NCBI GenBank assembly: GCA_030684755.1
Contig: JAUXXN010000256.1
Span: 1 to 13,775, forward strand
DNA: 13,775 nucleotides
Source of the DNA: Hydrogenophaga sp.
Lineage (GTDB): Bacteria > Pseudomonadota > Gammaproteobacteria > Burkholderiales > Burkholderiaceae_C
Direction: 5' to 3'
The notes beneath the pieces were generated by a model, which saw nothing but the letters and a program-made list of their open reading frames with translations, was not told where the DNA came from and ran no database searches. Both the position numbers and the translations under genes were made by a program. Every line of letters starts with the position of its first letter. Position 1 is the first letter of the stretch. Shown piece after piece: positions 1 to 9,465 of this stretch.

Positions 1-1137
1 GCCGACCCCAAAGAAGGTTTCCACCAGGACTGGAACACCCTGATTTACAACTACGGTCGGCCCGAGGTGCGCAACTACCTCATTGGCAACGCGCTGTACT
101 GGATGGAACGTTTCGGCATTGACGGCCTGCGCGTGGACGCCGTGGCCTCCATGCTCTACCGCGACTACAGCCGCGCCGAGGGCCAGTGGGTGCCCAACCG
201 CTACGGCGGGCGCGAAAACCTGGAAGCCATCGACTTTTTGCGCCGCCTGAACCACACCGTGGGCGTGGAGCGCGACGGCACGCTGATGGTGGCCGAAGAG
301 TCCACCTCGTTCCCCGGCGTGAGCCGCCCACCCAGCGACGACCTGCACAGCGGTGGCCTGGGCTTTCACTACAAATGGAACATGGGCTGGATGCACGACA
401 GCCTGCACTATTTCGCCCGCGACCCGATCCACCGCCGCCACCACCACAACGAACTCACCTTCGGTTTGATGTACGCCTTCAGCGAAAATTTCCTGTTGCC
501 GTTCTCGCACGACGAGGTGGTGCACGGCAAAGGCTCGCTGTTGCAGCGCATGCCCGGCGACGACTGGCAGCGCTTTGCCGGCCTGCGTGCTCTGTACGGT
601 TACATGTGGACCTACCCCGGCAAAAAGCTGTTGTTCATGGGCTGCGAATTGGCCCAGCCCACCGAATGGTCTGCCGACACGCAACTGCCCTGGAAGCTGC
701 TGGACGACCCGCGCCACGCCGGTGTGCAGCGCTTGGTGCGCGACCTCAACCTTGTCTACCAGCACCACACACCGTTGCACCAGTTGGACACCGCCCCAGA
801 AGGTTTTGCTTGGATTGCGCACGACGACGCTGGCCAGTCGGTGCTGTCGTGGCTGCGGCTTGATGCCAATGGCAACCCGATGGTGGTGGTCTGCAACCTC
901 ACGCCGCAGCCGCGCCCTGGTTACCGCATTGGGGTTCCGCTGGCGGGTGTGTGGCAACAAATCATCAACACCGACGACGCGGTGTACGGCGGCAGCGGGC
1001 AACACAGCGGCGCGGGCCCAACCGAAGCCCAGCCCGCCCACGGCCACGCGCAGTCGCTGGTGCTGAACCTGCCGCCGCTGGCCTGCGTGGTGTTGGGTTG
1101 CACGGCGTTGGACGGCGCAGCGCTGGACCCCGTGTGA
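1..1137 (+). CDS. glgB: 1,4-alpha-glucan branching enzyme GlgB, C-terminal half (5' end outside window)
   Basis: The reading frame is open from base 1 and ends at TGA 1135-1137, giving 378 residues. The family is usually about 730 residues, so roughly the N-terminal half (N-domain, CBM48, start of the barrel) lies off the left edge. The enzyme cuts alpha-1,4 chains and re-attaches them as alpha-1,6 branches during glycogen synthesis in the cytoplasm (GH13). The visible part begins with [19 protein letters not shown], nearly identical to E. coli GlgB. The nucleophile Asp is in [10 protein letters not shown] (window residue 46, bases 136-138), the acid/base Glu in VAEEST (residue 99) and the third Asp in [10 protein letters not shown] (residue 171). 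The 53-residue spacing of the first pair equals E. coli D405-E458. The C-terminal all-beta domain (about residues 265-378) ends in the conserved [11 protein letters not shown]. It is the first visible gene of the glg operon and lies 14 nt before glgX. Confidence 0.97.
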   Translation, partial: ADPKEGFHQDWNTLIYNYGRPEVRNYLIGNALYWMERFGIDGLRVDAVASMLYRDYSRAEGQWVPNRYGGRENLEAIDFLRRLNHTVGVERDGTLMVAEESTSFPGVSRPPSDDLHSGGLGFHYKWNMGWMHDSLHYFARDPIHRRHHHNELTFGLMYAFSENFLLPFSHDEVVHGKGSLLQRMPGDDWQRFAGLRALYGYMWTYPGKKLLFMGCELAQPTEWSADTQLPWKLLDDPRHAGVQRLVRDLNLVYQHHTPLHQLDTAPEGFAWIAHDDAGQSVLSWLRLDANGNPMVVVCNLTPQPRPGYRIGVPLAGVWQQIINTDDAVYGGSGQHSGAGPTEAQPAHGHAQSLVLNLPPLACVVLGCTALDGAALDPV

Positions 1138-1151
1138 GCCCCCGCCCCGCC

Positions 1152-3236
1152 ATGCCGCCCTGCTTGCAAGCGCTGCCGCTGGGCGCCACGGTGCAAGCCG
1201 ACGGCGTTGGGTTTGCGTTGGCCGCGCCCAACGCCGAGGCGGTGGAACTGTGCCTGTTAGATGCTCTGGGCCACACACCCATCCACACCACACGGCTCCA
1301 GCGTGATGGCCAAGGCATCTGGCGTGCGTTCGTGCCCGGTCTGGGCGCGGGCGCGGTGTACGGCTACCGGGTGTACGGCCCGTGGAACCCGGCCCAAGGC
1401 CAGCGCTTCAACCCCGCCAAACTGCTGCTCGACCCCTATGCCCGCGAAGTGCAAGGCCGGTACGACGGCGACGACATCCACAACGGCCACCGCGCCGACG
1501 ACCCCAGCCTGCCCGACCCACGCGACAACGCCGCCACCGCCCTGAAAGCCCGTGTGCTGGCCGACCCGCCACCGCTGAGCGCACCGCGCCCGCTCATCGA
1601 CCCGGCCCAGCGCGTGCTCTACGAGCTGCACCTCAAAGCCTTCACCGCCCTGCACCCCGGCGTGCCCGAAGCGCTGCGCGGCACCTACGCCGGGCTGGCG
1701 CACCCGGCGGCCATCCAACACCTGAAGCGCCTGGGCATCACCACCGTGTGCCTGATGCCACTGGCCCAGCGCGCCGACGAGCCACGCCTGCTGCGCCAGG
1801 GCTTGAGCAACCACTGGGGCTACAACACCATCGGCTGGGCCGCGCCTGAAACCCGCTACGCCAGCGCGCCCGAACACGCCCGCAGCGAATGCCGTGCGAT
1901 GGTGGACGCGCTGCACGCTGCGGGTTTGGAGGTGGTGTTGGACGTGGTGTTCAACCATTCCGCCGAGTCCGACGAAACCGGCCCCACGCTGTCGCTGCGC
2001 GGCATCGACAACGCGCTGTATTACCACCTGGACCCACACGACCGCGCCCGCTATGTCAACTGGGCGGGCTGCGGCAATGTGCTCAACATCAACCAGCCGC
2101 TGGTGCTGCGTTTGGTGATGGACAGCCTGCGCCGCTGGGTCACCGACTTCGGTATCGACGGCTTTCGCTTCGACCTCGCACCCATCTTGGCGCGTGGTGC
2201 ACCGCCCGAGAGCGGTTTTCAGCCCGGCGCGGCTTTTTTGCTGGCCCTGGCGCAAGACCCGCTGTTGTGCCACCGGCTCATGGTGGCCGAGCCCTGGGAC
2301 ATCGGCCCCAATGGCTACCAGCTCGGCAGCTTCCCCAACGGCTGGCTGGAATGGAACGACCGCTACCGCGACACCCAGCGCAGCGCTTGGCTGAACCACA
2401 GCGCCAGCCTTGGCGCACTGGCCCACACGCTGGCTGGCTCCAGCGCGGTGTTTGGCCAGCGCTGTGCCCACAGCAGTGTGAACTACCTCACCGCGCACGA
2501 CGGCTTTACCCTGATGGATCTGGTCAGCTACACCGAGCGCCACAACCAAGCCAACGGCGAAAACAACCGCGACGGCCACGGCCACAACCTGAGCGTGAAC
2601 CACGGCGTGGAGGGCCCCAGCGACGACCCCGCCGTGCAGGTGGCCCGCCTGCGCCAGCGCCGCGCCCTGCTGTCGGTGCTGCTGCTCTCGCTGGGCACGC
2701 CCATGCTGTTGGCCGGTGACGAGCTGGGCCACAGCCAACAAGGCAATAACAACGCCTATTGCCAAGACAACCCCAGCACCTGGCTGCATTGGGATCTGGC
2801 CGACCCAGGCCTCACCGACTTTGTGACCATGCTGATTGCGTTACGCCAGTCGCTCTTGCCGCTTCTGTCCAAATGGTGGCACAGCGACCAACGCACAGAC
2901 CCTGGGTTTCCACTGGCACAGTGGTTTCAGGCCAACGCAAACCAGCTGGCCCCCCATGAATGGGATCGAAGCGCCAACGAACCACTGCTGCTGCAACTGG
3001 GTGCACCAGCGTTGGCCTGCTTGTTGCTTCTGAACCCATCTAACCGGCCGTACAGCGTTCAGCTTCCACCAGGTACTTGGCAGTCCCTGCTAGACAGTCA
3101 CTGCGGACTGACACCACCCAAAACACTGGCCGCTATGGTTGAATTGCCTGCCTGCTGCGTCTGGCTGGCTGTTCGTTCGGACGTGCTTGGCTCAGAATTC
3201 CAGCTTTTTCCGAATCAACCAGACAATTTGGAATAG
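1152..3236 (+). CDS. glgX: glycogen debranching enzyme GlgX
   Basis: This 694-residue GH13 (isoamylase-type) enzyme hydrolyses alpha-1,6 branches of glycogen already trimmed by GlgP. An N-terminal CBM48 domain (about residues 8-95, with GYRVYGPW and RFNPAKLLLDPYA) precedes the TIM barrel. The nucleophile is Asp341 in GFRFDLAPILA, the acid/base Glu380 in MVAEPWDIGPNGYQLG, and the third Asp is Asp450 in LTAHDGFTLMDLVSY. E. coli equivalents are 335, 371 and 443. The family signature HNQANGENNRDG follows. ATG 1152 is chosen because it places the conserved PLGA motif where E. coli GlgX has it. GTG 1134, which overlaps the glgB stop as GTGA, is an equally plausible start and would add six residues. 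Neither has a good Shine-Dalgarno, so translational coupling to glgB is likely. The last roughly 130 codons look less GC-rich than the rest. Confidence 0.96.
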   Translation: MPPCLQALPLGATVQADGVGFALAAPNAEAVELCLLDALGHTPIHTTRLQRDGQGIWRAFVPGLGAGAVYGYRVYGPWNPAQGQRFNPAKLLLDPYAREVQGRYDGDDIHNGHRADDPSLPDPRDNAATALKARVLADPPPLSAPRPLIDPAQRVLYELHLKAFTALHPGVPEALRGTYAGLAHPAAIQHLKRLGITTVCLMPLAQRADEPRLLRQGLSNHWGYNTIGWAAPETRYASAPEHARSECRAMVDALHAAGLEVVLDVVFNHSAESDETGPTLSLRGIDNALYYHLDPHDRARYVNWAGCGNVLNINQPLVLRLVMDSLRRWVTDFGIDGFRFDLAPILARGAPPESGFQPGAAFLLALAQDPLLCHRLMVAEPWDIGPNGYQLGSFPNGWLEWNDRYRDTQRSAWLNHSASLGALAHTLAGSSAVFGQRCAHSSVNYLTAHDGFTLMDLVSYTERHNQANGENNRDGHGHNLSVNHGVEGPSDDPAVQVARLRQRRALLSVLLLSLGTPMLLAGDELGHSQQGNNNAYCQDNPSTWLHWDLADPGLTDFVTMLIALRQSLLPLLSKWWHSDQRTDPGFPLAQWFQANANQLAPHEWDRSANEPLLLQLGAPALACLLLLNPSNRPYSVQLPPGTWQSLLDSHCGLTPPKTLAAMVELPACCVWLAVRSDVLGSEFQLFPNQPDNLE

Positions 3237-3300
3237 ACATCCCCTCTTAACCCCAATCAGCGCCGACCCAACCGCAGGAAAGCGCCACAACCAACCCAGC

Positions 3301-3305
3301 AGGAG
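3301..3305 (+). promoter_or_regulatory. Shine-Dalgarno of glgC (AGGAG)
   Basis: AGGAG sits 9 nt before ATG 3315. It decides the glgC start over the in-frame downstream ATGs at codons 16 and 20. It is the only strong ribosome site in the glg operon, which fits glgC catalysing the committed step of glycogen synthesis and having the longest upstream gap (78 nt). Confidence 0.8.
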
Positions 3306-3314
3306 ACCCACCGC

Positions 3315-4613
3315 ATGAGCCCGACACAGCCCACAACGCCTTTCAGCACCGACCGCCACATGCAGCCACACATGTTGGTTCGCCGCTCCATTGCCCTGGT
3401 GCTCGCGGGCGGTCGTGGTTCGCGCCTGAAGCAACTCACCGACAAGCGCGCCAAACCAGCGGTGTATTTCGGCGGTAAGTTCCGCATCGTGGACTTTGCG
3501 CTCTCCAACTGCGTGAATTCGGGCATTCGCCGCATTGGCGTCATCACCCAATACAAAAGCCATTCGCTGCTGCGCCACCTGCAACGCGGCTGGAGCTTTC
3601 TGCGCGCCGAACTCAACGAAATGGTGGACCTGCTGCCCGCCCAGCAACGAATGGACGATGAACACTGGTACCGAGGCACGGCGGACGCGATCTACCAAAA
3701 CCTCGACATCATCCAGTCCAGCAAACCGGAATACGTGGTGGTGCTGGCTGGCGACCACGTCTACAAAATGGACTATTCCATCATGCTGCAAGACCATGCA
3801 GCCTCGGGCGCGGGTTGCACCGTGGGCTGCATCGAGGTGCCTCGCGAAGAGGCTTCCGCGTTTGGCGTGATGGCGGTGGACCACGAGCGCCGCATCATTG
3901 ATTTCATTGAAAAACCAAACAACCCACCCGCCATGCCAGGGAGCGAAACCACTTCGCTAGCCAGCATGGGCATTTACATCTTCAATGCGGCTTACCTGTA
4001 TCGGCTGCTGAAAGAAGACCTGGCCAACCCCGAATCCAGCCACGACTTTGGCAAAGACGTGATCCCTTGCGTGGTGCGCGAAGGCTGTGCGGTGGCCCAC
4101 CCCTTCTCCATGTCTTGTGTGTCGTCCACCCCCGATGCCAAGCCGTATTGGCGCGATGTGGGCACCATCGACGCCTTCTGGGAGGCCAACCTCGATCTCG
4201 CCTCGGTCACACCCGAACTCGATATCTACGACACCCAATGGCCCATCTGGACCAGCCAGCGCCAGCTGCCCCCGGCCAAATTTGTGCAAGACGCCGACGG
4301 CAAACACGGCCTCACCATCAACACCATGGTGTCGGGCGGCTGCATCGTCTCGGGCTCCATCGTCAGCAACTCGGTGCTGTTCTCCAACGTGCGGGTGCAC
4401 TCGTTCTGCCAGGTGGACCAGGCCGTGCTGCTGCCCGAGGTGACGGTGGGCCGCCACTGCCGCTTGAGCCGCGTGGTGGTGGACCGTGGCTGTAAGTTGC
4501 CCGACGGCCTGGTGATTGGCGAAGACGCCGAGCTGGACGCGCAGCGCTTCGAGCGCAGCCCCGGCGGCGTGGTGCTTGTGACCCGCAACATGCTCAACCA
4601 ACTGACAGCCTGA
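3315..4613 (+). CDS. glgC: glucose-1-phosphate adenylyltransferase GlgC (ADP-glucose pyrophosphorylase)
   Basis: This 432-residue enzyme (E. coli 431) converts glucose-1-phosphate and ATP to ADP-glucose and pyrophosphate, the committed step of bacterial glycogen synthesis. The N-terminal Rossmann-like nucleotidyltransferase domain carries [18 protein letters not shown] (residues 31-48), the ATP-site Tyr119 in WYRGTAD and the glucose-1-phosphate Lys200 in [10 protein letters not shown]. coli counterparts are Y114 and K195. Lys44, in DKRAKP, corresponds to E. coli Lys39, which mediates fructose-1,6-bisphosphate activation, so similar allostery is inferred. The C-terminal part (about residues 310-432) is a left-handed beta-helix with hexapeptide-like turns such as [18 protein letters not shown], and ends [11 protein letters not shown]. 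The start is fixed by AGGAG at 3301-3305. The N-terminus is about five residues longer than in E. coli. Confidence 0.97.
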   Translation: MSPTQPTTPFSTDRHMQPHMLVRRSIALVLAGGRGSRLKQLTDKRAKPAVYFGGKFRIVDFALSNCVNSGIRRIGVITQYKSHSLLRHLQRGWSFLRAELNEMVDLLPAQQRMDDEHWYRGTADAIYQNLDIIQSSKPEYVVVLAGDHVYKMDYSIMLQDHAASGAGCTVGCIEVPREEASAFGVMAVDHERRIIDFIEKPNNPPAMPGSETTSLASMGIYIFNAAYLYRLLKEDLANPESSHDFGKDVIPCVVREGCAVAHPFSMSCVSSTPDAKPYWRDVGTIDAFWEANLDLASVTPELDIYDTQWPIWTSQRQLPPAKFVQDADGKHGLTINTMVSGGCIVSGSIVSNSVLFSNVRVHSFCQVDQAVLLPEVTVGRHCRLSRVVVDRGCKLPDGLVIGEDAELDAQRFERSPGGVVLVTRNMLNQLTA

Positions 4614-4662
4614 GCGCCTGGTCGCTTCAGACCGCATTCCAGCGCACCACACCGCCTGCACC

Positions 4663-6117
4663 ATGAACATCCTGCAAGTCAGCGCCGAATACCACCCCCT
4701 GCTCAAAACCGGGGGCTTGGCCGATGTCACGGGCGCCTTGCCCGCTGCTTTGAACGCCAACGGCTGTGATGTGCGCGTGCTGCTGCCTGGCTTCCCAGCC
4801 ATATTGGCAGGCTTGCAGGAACCCACCGAGCTGCTGCGCTTTCACACGCATGGGGGCGCTGAGCTGCGTCTGTTGCGCGGCACGCTGCTTGGCACAACCA
4901 CGGTACAGGCGTACGTTCTAGACGCCCCTGGGCTGCTGGACCGCCCTGGCAACCCCTACGAAGATGCCCACAAACAGCCCTACGCCGACAACCACCGCCG
5001 CTTCGCCGCGCTGGCTTGGGGCGCGGTGCAAATCGCCCAAGGCGGTGACACCAGCTGGAAACCCCAATTGGTGCACGGACACGACTGGCACGCCGGCCTG
5101 GTCCCCGCTTGCCTGCTCCATGCGGGCGGTGGTCAGCCGCTGCTGCCCAGCGTTTTTACCGTCCACAACCTGGCCTACCAAGGCCTGTTTGATGTGGCCC
5201 GCTTCCCCGACCTGGGACTGCCCTGGTCGTTCTACCAAGTGGAAGGACTTGAGTTCTGGGGCCAAATCTCGTTTCTCAAAGCGGGCCTGCATTACGCCAA
5301 CCGCATCACCACGGTGAGCCCGACCTACGCACGGGAAATCCAAACCCCCGAACTCGGTTGCGGGCTTGACGGCCTGCTGCGCCGACGCCAGAGCGATTTG
5401 AGCGGCATCCTCAACGGCGTGGACGGCACCATTTGGAACCCCACCACCGACCCGCTACTGCCTCACCGGTTCGGTAGCAACAAACTGCTGGGCAAGGCGC
5501 GCTGCAAAGCCGCTCTACAAATCGAAACCGGTCTGCACACCCATGCCGACGCGCCACTCTTCACTGTGGTCAGCCGCCTGACCGAGCAAAAAGGCCTGCC
5601 GCTGGTGCTCGAAGCGGTGGACGGCCTGGTTGAACGCGGCGCTCAATTGTTGGTGTTGGGCAACGGCGATGCACACCTAGAAGCCGCATTTTTGGCAAAG
5701 GCACAGCAACATGCTGGGCGGGTAGCCGTGCGCATTGGCTTTGACGAAGCGTTTTCCCACCGCGTGTTTGGTGGCAGCGACGTCACACTGGTGCCCTCGC
5801 GCTTCGAGCCCTGTGGCCTGACCCAGCTCTACGCCCTGGCCTACGGCAGCGTGCCGCTGGTGCGCCGCGTGGGCGGTCTGGCCGACTCGGTCACCGACAC
5901 CCAACCCGATACCCTGGCCAGCGACACGGCCACCGGCATTGTCTTCAACCACATGGACGTTGGCGAATTTACCCACGCACTGCAACGCGCCATGGCCTTG
6001 TACCGACACCCCAGCCAATGGGACCGCGTGCAACGCGCCGGCATGCGCCAGCACTTCTCTTGGGACGAGGCTGCGCAGCAATACGCCGCGCTGTACCGCA
6101 GCCTCATACCTGCCTGA
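4663..6117 (+). CDS. glgA: glycogen synthase GlgA (ADP-glucose type, GT5)
   Basis: This 484-residue enzyme (E. coli 477) transfers glucose from ADP-glucose to the non-reducing end of alpha-1,4-glucan. It has a two-lobed GT-B fold. The N-lobe starts with ILQVSAEYHPLLKTGGLADV, which contains the ADP-glucose-binding KTGGL at Lys15, the same number as in E. coli. The C-lobe has SRLTEQKGLPLVLEA with Lys310 (E. coli K305) and SRFEPCGLTQLYALAYGS with catalytic Glu382 (E. coli E377), followed by RRVGGLADSV. ATG 4663 gives exactly the family N-terminus. No Shine-Dalgarno is visible before it. The gap of 49 nt after glgC holds no clear hairpin, so it is probably read from the same transcript as glgC. 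Confidence 0.97.
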   Translation: MNILQVSAEYHPLLKTGGLADVTGALPAALNANGCDVRVLLPGFPAILAGLQEPTELLRFHTHGGAELRLLRGTLLGTTTVQAYVLDAPGLLDRPGNPYEDAHKQPYADNHRRFAALAWGAVQIAQGGDTSWKPQLVHGHDWHAGLVPACLLHAGGGQPLLPSVFTVHNLAYQGLFDVARFPDLGLPWSFYQVEGLEFWGQISFLKAGLHYANRITTVSPTYAREIQTPELGCGLDGLLRRRQSDLSGILNGVDGTIWNPTTDPLLPHRFGSNKLLGKARCKAALQIETGLHTHADAPLFTVVSRLTEQKGLPLVLEAVDGLVERGAQLLVLGNGDAHLEAAFLAKAQQHAGRVAVRIGFDEAFSHRVFGGSDVTLVPSRFEPCGLTQLYALAYGSVPLVRRVGGLADSVTDTQPDTLASDTATGIVFNHMDVGEFTHALQRAMALYRHPSQWDRVQRAGMRQHFSWDEAAQQYAALYRSLIPA

Positions 6118-6138
6118 AATTTTTTCTTGAACTCCGCC

Positions 6139-8637
6139 ATGAACCAGACAACCGCTCCTCAGACCCCCACATTTTCATACGACAGCCCACGCAACGACCT
6201 CGCCTCTCTCAAACTATCCATCGCCAACAAGCTGGTGTTCTCGGTGGGCAAAAACCCATCGGCTGCACGCGCCGAAGACTGGCTGCACGCAGCCGCCTAT
6301 GCGGTGCGCGACCGCTTGGTGGAGCGCTGGATGCGCACCACCCACGCTCAATACGACCAAGACGCCAAGCGCGTCTACTACATGTCGATGGAATTCCTGA
6401 TGGGCCGTGCGTTTGACAACGCCATGCTGGCGCTTGAACTGCGCGACACCCTCAAGCAAGCGCTGAGCGAGCTTGGCGCCGACATCGACGTGCTGGCTGC
6501 GCTGGAGCCCGACGCCGCGCTGGGCAACGGCGGCCTGGGCCGCTTGGCGGCCTGTTTTCTGGACGCCATGGCCACGCTGGGCATTGCCGGTTACGGCTAC
6601 GGCATCCGCTACGACTACGGCATGTTCCGCCAGACCATCGTGGGCGGACAACAGGTTGAGGTACCCGACTACTGGTTGACCCACGGCAACCCCTGGGAAT
6701 TTGCCCGGCCCGAGGTGGTGTACCGGGTTCAGTTTGGCGGCCATGTGGTGCAAGAAGGCCCCAAAGACGCGGTGCGCCACCGCTGGGTGGACTCGCACGA
6801 CGTGCTGGCCATGGCCTACGACACCATCGTGCCCGGCTACGGCACCGACGCCACCAACACCCTGCGCCTGTGGTCGGCCAAGGCCACCGAAGAAATTGAC
6901 CTCAGCGCATTCAACCGGGGCAACTACTTTGCCGCCGTCGAGAGCAAGAACCATTCAGAAAACGTGTCGCGCGTCCTCTATCCGGACGACTCCACCCCAT
7001 CGGGGCGCGAACTGCGCCTGCACCAGGAATACTTCTTTGTCAGCGCCAGCGTGCAAGACCTGCTGCGCCGCTACCTCAAAACCCACTCAGGCTTTGAGCA
7101 ACTGCCTCAAAAAGTCAGCATCCACCTGAACGACACGCACCCCGTGCTGGCCATTCCCGAGCTGATGCGCCTGCTGCTCGACGAACACCACCTGCCCTGG
7201 GCCGACGCCTGGCGGCTTTGCCAAGGCGTGTTCTCGTACACCAACCACACTTTGATGCACGAAGCGCTGGAAACCTGGCCAGTCGAGATGATGGGCCGCG
7301 TTTTGCCGCGTCATCTGCAAATCATTTACGACATCAACACGTATTTTTTGTTTGGTCTGTCGCTTTCTGGCATACAAGACACCGAATTGATCCGTCGGCT
7401 CTCGCTGATCGACGAAACCGGCGAACGCCGCGTGCGCATGGCCTATCTGGCGGTGGTCACCAGCCACTCCATCAACGGTGTGTCTGCCCTGCACTCCGAG
7501 CTGATGCAGCAGTCCATCTTTGCCGACTTTGCGCGCCTGTGGCCGCAGCGCTTCAACAACAAGACCAACGGCATCACGCCCCGGCGCTGGCTGGCACAAG
7601 CCAATCCGGCCTTGGCCAGCCTGATCGACAGCCGCCTGGGTACCGGCTGGCGGCGCGACCTCACCCAGCTCGAAGCCCTGCGCCCGCTGGCCAGCGACGC
7701 CGGTTTTGCGCAAGCCTTTCGCGAAGCCAAGCAGGCCAACAAACAGCGCCTGGCCCACTGGCTGCAGCAGCACATGGGCTTGCAGGTCAACCCGCATGCG
7801 CTGTTTGACGTGCAAGTCAAACGCATCCACGAATACAAGCGCCAGCTGCTCAACCTGCTGCACGTGGTGGCACGCTACCAGCGCATCCTGGCGCAACCCG
7901 ACGCCGACCACACGCCACGCGTGGTGATCTTTGCCGGCAAGGCTGCTTCGGCGTACCACACGGCCAAGCTCATCATCCGGCTCATCAACGACGTGGCCGC
8001 CACCATCAACGCCGACCCGCGCGTGGGCGACCGCCTCAAGGTGGTGTTTGTGCCCAACTACAGCGTGAGCCTGGCCGAAATCATCATCCCGGCGGCGGAC
8101 CTGTCCGAGCAAATTTCAACCGCCGGCACCGAAGCCTCGGGCACCGGCAACATGAAATTTGCCCTGAACGGCGCGCTCACCATCGGCACGCTGGACGGCG
8201 CCAACGTGGAAATTCGCGACAACGTGGGCGACGACAACATCTTCATCTTTGGCCACACCACGCCCGAGGTGCAGGCGCTGCGCAGCGCGGGCTACCAGCC
8301 ACGCCTTTTCTTGGCCGAACTGCCCGAGTTGCAAGACGTGCTGGAGGCCATCCGCGACGGCGCCTTCAGCCCCAGCGAGCCCGCGCGTTACCACGCGGTT
8401 TACGACATGCTGGTGAACTGGGGCGACCACTACCTGCTGCTGGCCGACTACGCCAGCTACGCAGCCACCCAAGACCGGGTAGACCAAGCCTTCAGCGACA
8501 CCGACGCGTGGACGCGCCAGACCATCCACAACGTGGCCGGCATGGGACCGTTTTCAGCCGACCGCACCATCGCCGAATACGCCCAAACCATCTGGAACAG
8601 CCCGCCGCTGGACAACTTATCGCCGGGTGGGCGCTGA
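6139..8637 (+). CDS. glgP: glycogen/maltodextrin phosphorylase GlgP
   Basis: This 832-residue protein (E. coli GlgP 815) is a GT35 phosphorylase that releases glucose-1-phosphate from glycogen outer chains using pyridoxal phosphate. Visible motifs are [11 protein letters not shown] near residue 80, [19 protein letters not shown] from about residue 128, [46 protein letters not shown], and the cofactor site [19 protein letters not shown]. The pyridoxal-phosphate Lys is residue 673 (bases 8155-8157). The sequence follows E. coli GlgP almost along its full length, so a general alpha-glucan phosphorylase is meant; GlgP versus MalP substrate preference cannot be read directly. The ATG at 6139 is preferred to an in-frame TTG at 6127. 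The 21-nt gap after glgA is T-rich (TTTTTT) with no Shine-Dalgarno. It is the last gene on this strand in the operon. Confidence 0.96.
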   Translation: MNQTTAPQTPTFSYDSPRNDLASLKLSIANKLVFSVGKNPSAARAEDWLHAAAYAVRDRLVERWMRTTHAQYDQDAKRVYYMSMEFLMGRAFDNAMLALELRDTLKQALSELGADIDVLAALEPDAALGNGGLGRLAACFLDAMATLGIAGYGYGIRYDYGMFRQTIVGGQQVEVPDYWLTHGNPWEFARPEVVYRVQFGGHVVQEGPKDAVRHRWVDSHDVLAMAYDTIVPGYGTDATNTLRLWSAKATEEIDLSAFNRGNYFAAVESKNHSENVSRVLYPDDSTPSGRELRLHQEYFFVSASVQDLLRRYLKTHSGFEQLPQKVSIHLNDTHPVLAIPELMRLLLDEHHLPWADAWRLCQGVFSYTNHTLMHEALETWPVEMMGRVLPRHLQIIYDINTYFLFGLSLSGIQDTELIRRLSLIDETGERRVRMAYLAVVTSHSINGVSALHSELMQQSIFADFARLWPQRFNNKTNGITPRRWLAQANPALASLIDSRLGTGWRRDLTQLEALRPLASDAGFAQAFREAKQANKQRLAHWLQQHMGLQVNPHALFDVQVKRIHEYKRQLLNLLHVVARYQRILAQPDADHTPRVVIFAGKAASAYHTAKLIIRLINDVAATINADPRVGDRLKVVFVPNYSVSLAEIIIPAADLSEQISTAGTEASGTGNMKFALNGALTIGTLDGANVEIRDNVGDDNIFIFGHTTPEVQALRSAGYQPRLFLAELPELQDVLEAIRDGAFSPSEPARYHAVYDMLVNWGDHYLLLADYASYAATQDRVDQAFSDTDAWTRQTIHNVAGMGPFSADRTIAEYAQTIWNSPPLDNLSPGGR

Positions 8638-8674
8638 GCAGTCCTAAGCCATTGAACTAGCGCACCGCCTGGCG
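8621..8674 (+). terminator. long hairpin across the convergent glgP / L,D-transpeptidase ends (possible terminator)
   Basis: Bases 8621-8635 pair with 8659-8674: fifteen pairs including two G-U wobbles (8625-8670, 8628-8667) and one bulged A (8664), with a 23-nt loop. The stem covers the last codons and stop of glgP and the last codons of the opposite gene. The two wobbles become C-A mismatches on the minus transcript, so the structure is better in glgP mRNA. No U-tract follows on the plus strand, so it is not a canonical intrinsic terminator. It may stabilise the mRNA end or limit read-through. Confidence 0.45.
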
Positions 8675-9454
8675 TTGCTCTCCATCCGCCACGTCGTAAG
8701 ACCCGAACACTTCGCGGGCCGAACGGGTTTCGGGCAGCACGTACACAATGCCGTCCGTTGCCCTGAACGCTGGACTCACCACGTCTTTATAAAACTGGAC
8801 GGGTACGTTGATGCAGCCATAAGAAATGCGGTTGTCCAGCGGACTGGGCGAGTCCAGGCGCTGCGCGCGGCGCTCGGTGGCGTGGCCGGTGATGACCGGG
8901 TGCAGCGAGATCGCGGCGTCGTAGTCCACCCAGAGAATTTCCTTGCCCTGGAGGTTGCGGTCTTGCGTGGCCACGAAGCGGCCGGCCGAGGTCGTGCGCT
9001 CTTCGGGCCGGATGCTGGACAGCTTGCGCTGGCCGATCCCCGGCACAGCCTCGTCGCCAATGGCCAGGCCGAGCAGGGCTGACGCCGCGCCCTGCAAATG
9101 ACCACGGGCATCGAACACGAACACGCGGGCGTCCACCTTGTCCACCACCACGAACGGCATACCGCCGTTGTCGCCGGAATCCACCACCCAGTCCGCAACA
9201 TGCCGGGCCTCGCGAGACGGCTCGGACTGCCCAAAATGGGCCCGTGGCGCATGGGGGCCGACCACCCTGGGCGGTAGATGCAGCGCGGAAGCCAGGGGCC
9301 GTTGCTCCACCAGGGGCGTGGGCGGCTGAGCGACCACCGGTTCGGCCCACGCTGGCGAACCCGACAGCGCAGCAAGCAGCAGACCCCGAGCCCATGGGCC
9401 TGCCGTAGGATGTGTGCGGGCGTGCACCCTGTCTGCCACAGTGGGGCGTTCCAT
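8657..9454 (-). CDS. secreted L,D-transpeptidase (YkuD-type catalytic domain)
   Basis: This is a 265-residue protein. An N-terminal signal peptide runs to about residue 37: basic n-region, hydrophobic GLLLAALSG, and AWA cleavage site. It is followed by a proline-rich linker to about residue 95. The catalytic domain begins near MPFVVVDKVDARVFVFD. It contains a candidate His185 in ISLHPVITGH and ends in NRISYGCINVP with catalytic Cys214 (codon at 8815-8813). L,D-transpeptidases use this Cys to make 3-3 peptidoglycan cross-links or to attach proteins to peptidoglycan in the periplasm. The motif here is SYGC rather than the usual S-H/R-GC. The ATG at 9454 is preferred over a TTG at 9469, which would overlap the upstream stop. 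It starts 11 nt after the TpsA stop and probably shares its transcript. Whether the substrate is peptidoglycan alone or also a protein is unknown. Confidence 0.88.
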   Translation of the reverse strand: MERPTVADRVHARTHPTAGPWARGLLLAALSGSPAWAEPVVAQPPTPLVEQRPLASALHLPPRVVGPHAPRAHFGQSEPSREARHVADWVVDSGDNGGMPFVVVDKVDARVFVFDARGHLQGAASALLGLAIGDEAVPGIGQRKLSSIRPEERTTSAGRFVATQDRNLQGKEILWVDYDAAISLHPVITGHATERRAQRLDSPSPLDNRISYGCINVPVQFYKDVVSPAFRATDGIVYVLPETRSAREVFGSYDVADGEQRQAVR

Positions 9455-9465
9455 GGTCTTGCCGC

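Noticed and set aside
1257..2789. 510-codon open frame on the minus strand opposite glgX
   Set aside because: glgX has every GH13 catalytic motif in frame. The antisense product is a biased Val/Ala/Gln/His sequence typical of a high-GC shadow frame.
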